This document shows, one piece after another, positions 57,879-64,000 of a stretch of DNA of 64,000 nucleotides. The notes below the pieces were generated by a model. That model was not told the origin of the DNA. It saw only the letters and a list, made by a program, of their open reading frames with translations, and ran no database searches. The translations under genes and the position numbers were made by a program. The stretch comes from Diphasiastrum complanatum (taxonomy: Eukaryota; Streptophyta; Lycopodiopsida; Lycopodiales; Lycopodiaceae). Positions within the stretch are counted from its first letter, which is position 1, and the number at the start of each line of letters is the position of its first letter. Where the stretch lies: assembly GCA_029204225.1 (NCBI GenBank), contig CM055110.1, positions 40,564,923 to 40,628,922 on the forward strand, written 5' to 3'.

Positions 57879-60035
57879 ATGGGATCTGTTGGAGCATACC
57901 TTCTAGAAGCTAGTGAGAGGTTGAATTCTACAAATTATGCTATTTGGAAGGTTAGAATGGAGTCACTATTGGTGCTTCAAGACCTTTATGAGTTCTTGAT
58001 TGAAGATGAAGATGAACCTCTAGGTGCACAGGAGTTAGCTAGATACAAGAAGAGATCTAGGCTTGCAATTCATTGTGTGAAGATGAATGTGAGCAATGAT
58101 TTTTTGAGAGAAGTATCAGCTTGTACTAATGCTAAAGAGGCTTGGGAGTCTTTAAAATCAATCTATGAGTCTAGCAACACTTCTAGAGTTCTTATGCTTA
58201 GAAATCAAATTTTGCAAAGCATGAGGAGAAGTGAGGAGAGTGCACAGGATTATGTACTCAGAATCAAGTCTCTAAATAGGGAGTTGGCTTCCATTGGAGA
58301 GAAGATTCATGATGGAGAGCTTGTACAAATTGTCCTTAATGGTCTAGGAGATGACTTTGCAAATTTGGTCCAAAGTTTTGCCATCCAAGACACTTTGCCA
58401 ACTATAGAAAAACTTCACAGTGTATTAGTGGCTGAAGAGTGTAGGATGCTCCATGCAAAATCTAGGATGAGTTCCTTGTCGTTGCAGGATGGTGATGAGA
58501 AAGCCAATTTCTCATTCAAGGGCAAAAAGAATACCAATGGAAAGAAGAAGCATCTAAAGGAGGCCAAAGAAGAGGATGATGCATCAAGCTCAAAGGACAA
58601 GTCAAAGCAAAAATGCTTCTTTTGTGGAAAGAAGGGGCATTATGCATCTGAATGCTACAAGAGGCTAAGAGCACAAGTGGAGGAAGACAAACAAGGAAAC
58701 CTTGCAAAGGAGGAGGAGGAGGATGAAGTATATGTATTCTTGATGGCATCTACATCCTCACCAACAAGCAATAGCAATTCAAGAGACAATTGGTGGATCG
58801 ACAGTGGGGCTAGCTCCCACATGTCTTGTGAAAAGGACTTTTTCTCAACTTTACACTCATTCAATGATGTTAAAAAGTTTGTCTTTACTGCAAATGATGA
58901 AGAGTGTAGGATAGATGGTGTTGGCACCATATCTTTGTGTCTAGAATCCTCAAAATGCATGGATCTAGAAAATGTCCTTTATGTACCATCAATCACCAAG
59001 AATATGCTTAGTGTTGGTCTACTCTTAGAAAGTGGTTTGGATGTCCACTTTAAGCATGGTGTTTGCTTCATCTTGAGGAATGATGTTTGCATTGCAAAGG
59101 GATTTAAACATGGAAGATTGTTTAAGTTGGAAGCTAGTGTTGCTTTTAAAAGAATGAGCTTGGCAAAGGAGGAGATCACTCAAGAGGAGATCTTGGCAAA
59201 GTGTGATCTTGCTTGCATTGAGGAGGAGCATCAAAAGGAGGAAGATCTTCAGGAACAGCCTGAAAGCATGAGAGTTCCAAGGGAGTCCTCAATGACAATG
59301 TCCGAGTCATCAAATTGCATGCAAATTGTCCATTCAAGTGTGCATCTTGCAAGGGTGGTGAGCATTGGAGAGTCTACTATCTTTGAATACTTTTTGGAAA
59401 GTATTAGTAGACATGAGGTAATTTGTTTCTTACCTTTAAGATTCATGGTGTTTACTACTTTGTATGACAAGACAATGAAATGGGATGCTTTGAAATCTAC
59501 ATTTGTTGTTGATAAAGCAATTTCATTGGATAACTATTTTTGTAATAGTTTGAATAGTGTCATAAAAGATGAAACATCATTTGTATTGGAAATCTTTGGG
59601 TCCACATGCTTTGAGCATGATCATTCCAATGTAAGGACCAAAGATCATCCTATTTCAATGATAGGAATAATGGTAGTGTTTTGCTCTTCAAGTAGAGATT
59701 GTAGAATCTACTTGTTTTCAACCAAAGAATTCGTCAATGGTGGAAATGTGATCTTTCAAGAGTGGAAGATTTGTAAACTTGAAGAAGCACCTTTGGATCA
59801 ACACATTATTCAATTCATTGATGTTTTGGAGTCAATTCAAGTGGAGGAGCAAGCTCAAGACCCGAGGACTCCAAGAAGAACCTTGAGTATCAAGATGGAG
59901 CCATCTAGGCTCAATCATATGGATCAAGCAAGACAAGTTGTCTTTGGCAACATTATTTATGCACTTAATATTTTAATTGATGTATCTTCAAGTGCACAAA
60001 ATGCCTTGGAATCCATGGCTTGGCATGATGTTTAG
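57879..60035 (+). CDS. Copia-3 Gag-protease polyprotein with altered pol
   Basis: Open from the ATG at 57879 (MGSVGAYLLEASERL; chosen over the upstream in-frame ATG at 57855 because it aligns with the other Gag starts) to TAG at 60033. UBN2 Gag residues about 1-200, zinc knuckle CFFCGKKGHYASEC near 250, protease active site DSGASSHMS near 310 and its C-terminal SITKNMLSVG. The pre-integrase histidine block and the integrase DDE core are missing; about 150 unfamiliar codons take their place. The integrase C-terminal part then resumes (EIFGSTCFEHD...ISMIGIMVVF...GNVIFQE), and the ORF stops where RT should begin. There are no frameshifts or stops, so coding has been under constraint or the copy is young. 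Gag and protease could serve particles filled with other elements' enzymes. Confidence 0.85.
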   Translation: MGSVGAYLLEASERLNSTNYAIWKVRMESLLVLQDLYEFLIEDEDEPLGAQELARYKKRSRLAIHCVKMNVSNDFLREVSACTNAKEAWESLKSIYESSNTSRVLMLRNQILQSMRRSEESAQDYVLRIKSLNRELASIGEKIHDGELVQIVLNGLGDDFANLVQSFAIQDTLPTIEKLHSVLVAEECRMLHAKSRMSSLSLQDGDEKANFSFKGKKNTNGKKKHLKEAKEEDDASSSKDKSKQKCFFCGKKGHYASECYKRLRAQVEEDKQGNLAKEEEEDEVYVFLMASTSSPTSNSNSRDNWWIDSGASSHMSCEKDFFSTLHSFNDVKKFVFTANDEECRIDGVGTISLCLESSKCMDLENVLYVPSITKNMLSVGLLLESGLDVHFKHGVCFILRNDVCIAKGFKHGRLFKLEASVAFKRMSLAKEEITQEEILAKCDLACIEEEHQKEEDLQEQPESMRVPRESSMTMSESSNCMQIVHSSVHLARVVSIGESTIFEYFLESISRHEVICFLPLRFMVFTTLYDKTMKWDALKSTFVVDKAISLDNYFCNSLNSVIKDETSFVLEIFGSTCFEHDHSNVRTKDHPISMIGIMVVFCSSSRDCRIYLFSTKEFVNGGNVIFQEWKICKLEEAPLDQHIIQFIDVLESIQVEEQAQDPRTPRRTLSIKMEPSRLNHMDQARQVVFGNIIYALNILIDVSSSAQNALESMAWHDV

Positions 60036-60245
60036 TTTTGAAGTGTGCTACATGTATATAGACACATTTATGGAACATCTTGTAAGGGATCCTCTAAGAG
60101 GTGGTGAAAGATCCTTCATGGACATCATTCTCTATTGGAGTCTCAAAAGTTCCTTCTTTGTAGCTGGATTTTTTAGACACTTCTAAAAGCTTTCATTGAT
60201 CTATCAAGAGAGTTGTAAATAGATCAAGCTAAATTTGAGGAGGAG
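60036..60245 (+). other. Copia-3 3' untranslated region
   Basis: Between the ORF stop and the 3' LTR. Ends in the purine-rich AATTTGAGGAGGAG that acts as polypurine tract. Confidence 0.6.
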
Positions 60246-60946
60246 TGTGAAGAATTGCCAAAAATTGGCAAATCTAGCTTGATCAAAAACCATGTAGAAT
60301 AGTGTAAATTGTGTACACAAGTGGGTCCCACACATGTGAGGCCATGATGCCACATGGGAAACCCATCCTAATGTAGGTTAGGTCAAGTCAAGAGAGTTGG
60401 TCATGTCTATTAGGTGGTCATCCCTACTATATAGGACCTACACCTAAGTTTAAGGTGAAAATTTGACCAACTAGCTACCTACAAAGCATAACTCTAGGAA
60501 ATAGACTAGGGTTTCATTCTAGGTCAAGGAGAGTGAGTTAACTTCCTTATTACATGCTGGAAATCCACCTAACTTCAATAAGGAAGTCGAATTTGCTATG
60601 TATTCCCTCTCTCCATAGTGAGAAGATAGAAAATTTTTGGAGCTCATTGGCAATCTCAAGCTAGTTCACTATGTACATTGAGTTTTTGTGATCCAAATGA
60701 AACCAAATCAGTTTCTACTTGTTTCTCAGGTTGAAGGCCGTACTAAAGCCTGTTGTACACACGTGTGGGCTCGGATTTCAATGTTTATCAATGCTTTTGA
60801 CTGTTAATGCTTGTTGTTTGTCAAATTGCCAATCTAGATCAACTTTTTTGTGTCTAGTTTTTTGATAGATTGTTAAGCAAGCATCCAATCACTCTTGTGG
60901 ATCTTTTGTAGATCCATTTATGTTCCTAAAGTACAGTACGTTCACA
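60246..60946 (+). repeat. Copia-3 3' LTR
   Basis: TGTGAAGAATT...ACGTTCACA, 701 bp like the 5' LTR. CACACGTGTG at 60758-60767. Confidence 0.92.
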
Positions 60947-62050
60947 TATACTTGGGTGCAGACTTTGAATTCTAATGGGTACTAGCACATCAAAATCCAA
61001 TGGTTGCTCATTTTTTGATTTGCTGTTCAACCTAGCCCATTTTTGCTCACTCTTTTTTGCAAGTTTGGAGGTGTTATTGCATTGTAGAGGTGTGGTCTAG
61101 TTGTTTGTATTAGACTATGTAAGTGTTGTATTGGCCATGAGTTTTTGGTTTTAGCAATTTTTCATTTTATTTTGTTTATGCAGTGGCTATGAGTGCCAAG
61201 TCTCAAACATTTATAGCTATTGAGTCAGGACATGTATCTCGTAACAAAAAGGTCCGTTTTGCCATGCAGTGAAATCCCCGAAAGGTAGATGTCCTAATGT
61301 ACTATTTTCTTCTCTTTGAATATATACAGTTCAAAATACTACAACATTTCAGAGATTTCTGACCCTATTACCGAGGCTCTTATGAAGAATTAAAAAAAAA
61401 AAACATCATAAACCTCCGTATACACCATGAAGTAAGCCTCGGAACGAGATCCTAGATAATTACCTCGGTAATCGAGACTTCTTCATCTCATTTCTGCCTT
61501 TTTTGTAGATACCGAGGGATATATCGAGGTCCCTCGATATGTCCCTCTGAAAAGGCTGTTGGTGACATGTCTCTTCTGAGATATATTCCAAGGGTCATCC
61601 CTTGGTATATCGCTGTCAAAATGGACTATGCTTACAAAATAAAATAAAATAAAAAAGGGCAAAATAAGTTGGCTCCATTCTGGTCTAAAAATGGACTCCA
61701 TCCGACCCAATGAGTCTTTTGCACCACTTGTTATGAAGAAATGATTTGTTCATAATTGTTAATAAAAAAATTTACAAAATTTATTTGAGTTACATTTTAA
61801 GCACTTAAAAACTGATGGAGGAAACTTAACTTCAACAAATATAAATTCATACATAAATGTTCCAAGTACAGAGATCTGTTACAAATTGGATTATTGAAAT
61901 ACCTAATTATAATTAGATCCAGCTGAGTCGTCCTCATCCAGGCCATTGACGTCGCAATCAAACTCATATGACTGTGATGCATGGGATTGAGACTGTGATA
62001 CTTGCATCCAATGAAGATGATTCAGTTATATGAGAAATGTGATGAGAGTG
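60947..62050 (+). repeat. Repeat R1 copy C, part 2, with the 3' end of a CACTA gene on the minus strand
   Basis: Matches copy B inverted (26186-25312). A CACTA-like terminus starts near 61337 and the 34-bp palindrome is at 61514-61547. From about 62030 down to a stop near 61911 the minus strand reads QVSQSQSHASQSYEFDCDV...DSAGSNYN, the C-terminal exon also seen at 33190-33250 and 32660-32750. The last bases GAGTG (62046-62050) are the likely target site of Copia-4. Confidence 0.65.
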
Positions 62051-62504
62051 TGTTAAAAATGTAGCAAAATAATTCCATTGGATCCTAGAAATGATGGGAA
62101 TATCCAAACAAGATCTAGAAGCTACATTACAAATCAATGCATTGATTCCTAGCTTATCTTGACTTGAACTCCATGAATTAGCTCCAAACCTCTTCACACA
62201 TGTGAAAGTACGGCTTGCTGCTGCCTATGTATTGTACCTACAAATTCAAACTCATTCAATCATCACAAAAAATCCTATGCCAATAGCATTCATCAATCAA
62301 ATCATAGACTCAAACTAGTCATGAAGGAAAATCTCGATTTTGTTCATAATTGGATGGAAATCCCATCACATATTTATACATGCAGAGTTCGGATCTGAGC
62401 ATCTTAGGGCTTCTATGTATTCATCATAATCTAACCCTAACATCTAACCTAAAGATCCACTTGATCCACCCTATTTAGGGTCAATGCCTCGAGATCCAAA
62501 AACA
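62051..62504 (-). repeat. Copia-4 3' LTR
   Basis: TGTTAAAAATG at 62051 to CCAAAAACA at 62504. TATAAATA on the minus strand near 62370; CACACATGTG at 62195-62204, one base from the CACACGTGTG of the other copia LTRs. A purine run on the minus strand (GTAGAGAAAAAGTAGGAG) near 62520-62540 is the polypurine tract. The outer end is less sure than the inner. Confidence 0.65.
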
Positions 62505-62545
62505 GTGAGAAAAATGTTATTTTTAGCTCCTACTTTTTCTCTACC

Positions 62546-63910
62546 CTATCTAAACTTATCAAACTTTTCTCCAGTAAGTGGATTAGTGAAAATATCAGCT
62601 AGTTGTTCTTCTGTGCTACAATGAATAACATGAATTTCACGACTTAGCAGCCTTTCACGTATGAAGTGATATTGGATCTCAATGTGTTTAGTTCTCGCAT
62701 GGAACACTGGATTCTTTGCTAGCTGAATGCCACTCTGACTGTCGCTATGTAAAGTTGTGGGATTTTTCTGCTTTATGCCAATCTCTTTCAAGATTTGTCT
62801 CAACCATATAGCTTCTTGTGCAGCACTACACATTGCCTTATACTCTGCTTCTGTGGTGGAAAGAGCAATTGTACTTTGCTTCTTACTAGACCAGGAATTG
62901 CAATTACCATAAAACTGGAATATATATTCTGTGGTGGATCTACGATCATCATAGTCACCTCCCCAGTCCGCATCCACATAGCCACACAACTTAGGTAAAC
63001 CATCATGCTTCCTGTAAATCAATCCATACTCTGATGTGCCTTTCACATAACGCAAAATGTGTTTAGCTGCTTTCCAATGCGTTTCCGTAGGTGTTGCCAT
63101 AAACTGACTTACAATGCCAACAACATAGCATATATCTGGTCTAGTTGTGGTAAGGTAAATCAAGCTCCCTACTAACTGTCTATATAGCATAGCATCAAAT
63201 GACTGTGATTCATCAAGCTTAGAAAGCTTTTTACCTGGTTCAATAGGAGTGTTTACTGGTTTGCAATCCTGCAACCTAAACCTGTGCAGCAATTCTGTGA
63301 CATATTTCACCTGTGTTAAACCCACTTCATGTCCTTTTTGCCACACTTCTACTCCAAGGCAGTAATGCATTAGGCTGAGATCCGTCATCTCAAATTGTTT
63401 CATGAGGTCTTTCTTGATTATGTCTATCATCTCTTGATTATTTTCCGTAACAATCAAGACATCAACATAAAGAGCAATCAAAGCAACCATACCATCAAAG
63501 CATAAGACATATAGATTTGGATCAAAATGTGTTCTCACTATCCCCTTTGAACGAAAGTAGGCATCAATCCTGCTATACCACGCACATGGTGCTTGTTTAA
63601 GACCATAAAACGCTTTCTTCAAGCGACATACTTTATTTTCCTGTCCTTTCGTTACAAAGCCTTCAGGTTGATCCATGAACACTTCTTCTTCTAACTCACC
63701 ATTTAGAAAAGCAGATTTCACATCCATCTGATGCAAAGGCCAACCAAAATGTGAAGCTAAAGCAATAAGTAGACGTAGAGTATTCCACTTACACACCGAC
63801 GCAAAGGTCTCCTCATAGTCAATGCCTTTATTTTGTGCGTACCCTTTGATTACCAATCTTGCTTTGTGCTTTGCTATGCTTCCATCTGCATGGTACTTAG
63901 TTCTATATAC
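62546..63910 (-). pseudogene. Copia-4 reverse transcriptase-RNase H, catalytic YVDD changed to YVDV
   Basis: Open from just after a TAG at 63911-63913 to TAG at 62546. RT blocks in order: KHKARLVIKGYAQ, DYEETFASV, LHQMDVKSAFLNGEL (first Asp), YGLKQAPCAWY and LIALYVDVLIV, where the second Asp of the YVDD box is Val. RNase H follows: GYVDADWGGD, STIALSTTEAEYKAM, LHSDSQSG, and ends LADIFTNPLTGEKF. Without that Asp the polymerase should be inactive. The TAG stands for the Trp of the GCKWVYRTK block. The class is the same as Copia-1 judging from the LTR. Confidence 0.88.
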
Positions 63911-63913
63911 CTA

Positions 63914-64000
63914 TTTGCAACCAATGGGTTTCTTGCCAACTGGTGGTATGTTGAAGATATACTGCCGTGCTACATGCTTCTGACCAAAAATCTTTTGGTA
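63914..64000 (-). pseudogene. Copia-4 integrase tail fused to the RT start
   Basis: The minus strand reads PKDFWSEACSTAVYLQHT, the conserved FWAEAV..A.YL block of copia integrase, and within a few codons, in another frame, VGKKPIGCK, the start of RT. The 200 or so codons normally between these blocks are missing. Continues beyond the window. Confidence 0.75.

Larger units (their letters stand above)
56373..60946 (+). mobile_element. Copia-3, complete non-autonomous Ty1/copia element
   Basis: 4574 bp with two 701-bp LTRs differing at only about 15-20 positions, perfect target duplication TATAC (56368-56372 and 60947-60951), PBS, leader, one 719-codon ORF, a purine-rich tract (TTTGAGGAGGAG) and 3' LTR. 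The uninterrupted target exists in repeat copy B at 26160-26205. Autonomous copia elements are usually longer; integrase core, RT and RNase H are absent. Confidence 0.92.

Overview
This is nuclear DNA of a land plant with a large, repeat-rich genome. Three things point there: CCCTAAA (Arabidopsis-type) telomere-like repeats near 34.9, 35.45 and 35.83 kb; plant-type Ty1/copia, Ty3/gypsy and CACTA remnants; and a plant DUF506 (PDDEXK-like) gene copy at 50.2-51.2 kb. Gene density is very low and long (GA)n tracts are frequent. A gymnosperm or another large-genome plant would fit, but the sequence does not settle the species. There are no operons and no RNA genes that I can support.

Layout: 0-2 kb, 5' end of a copia element on the minus strand (Copia-1). 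3-5.1 kb, a dispersed repeat, a CACTA transposase scrap and a strong 100-nt foldback. 5.1-10.4 kb, Copia-2 (minus) with reverse transcriptase missing. 10.4-11.7 kb, 3' end of a plus-strand Gypsy element (Gypsy-2). 11.9-25.3 kb, an old locus holding an intron-bearing unknown gene (minus) and a divergently transcribed histone H3/CENH3-like fusion ORF (plus). The unknown gene is split by the complete Athila/Tat-like Gypsy-1 (12963-23159, target duplication TTCTA). 25.3-27.2 kb, dispersed repeat copy B. 27.6-28.9 kb, a two-exon gene with a possible BAH-like domain, repeated as a broken copy at 36.4-37.5 kb and a scrap at 32.3 kb. 29.4-34.6 kb, CACTA transposase pieces in both orientations, a GA tract and a copia LTR fragment. 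34.75-35.96 kb, composite tandem repeats. 37.5-43.7 kb, AT-rich DNA with one repeat copy and no gene. 43.7-48.8 kb, a Gypsy integrase split by a 4-kb noncoding insert. 50.2-51.2 kb, DUF506 pseudogene. 51.5-52.5 kb, GA repeats. 53.4-62.0 kb, repeat copy C holding complete Copia-3 (56373-60946, target duplication TATAC). 62.05-64 kb, 3' end of Copia-4.

The most unusual content is the H3-like fold, with a CENH3-like loop 1, fused to about 235 further codons. It is interrupted by one amber codon and shares with the split gene an intergenic region packed with a reiterated palindromic motif. A second theme is that the retroelements lack core pol domains: Copia-2 has no RT, Copia-3 no integrase core/RT/RNase H, Gypsy-1 no RT/RNase H, and Copia-4 has a broken integrase-RT junction. 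In Copia-2 and Copia-3 the missing domain is replaced by unrelated but open reading frame. Two Gypsy elements share a conserved unknown protein domain next to their 3' LTR.

All family calls are from reading translated sequence by eye; no database search was run.
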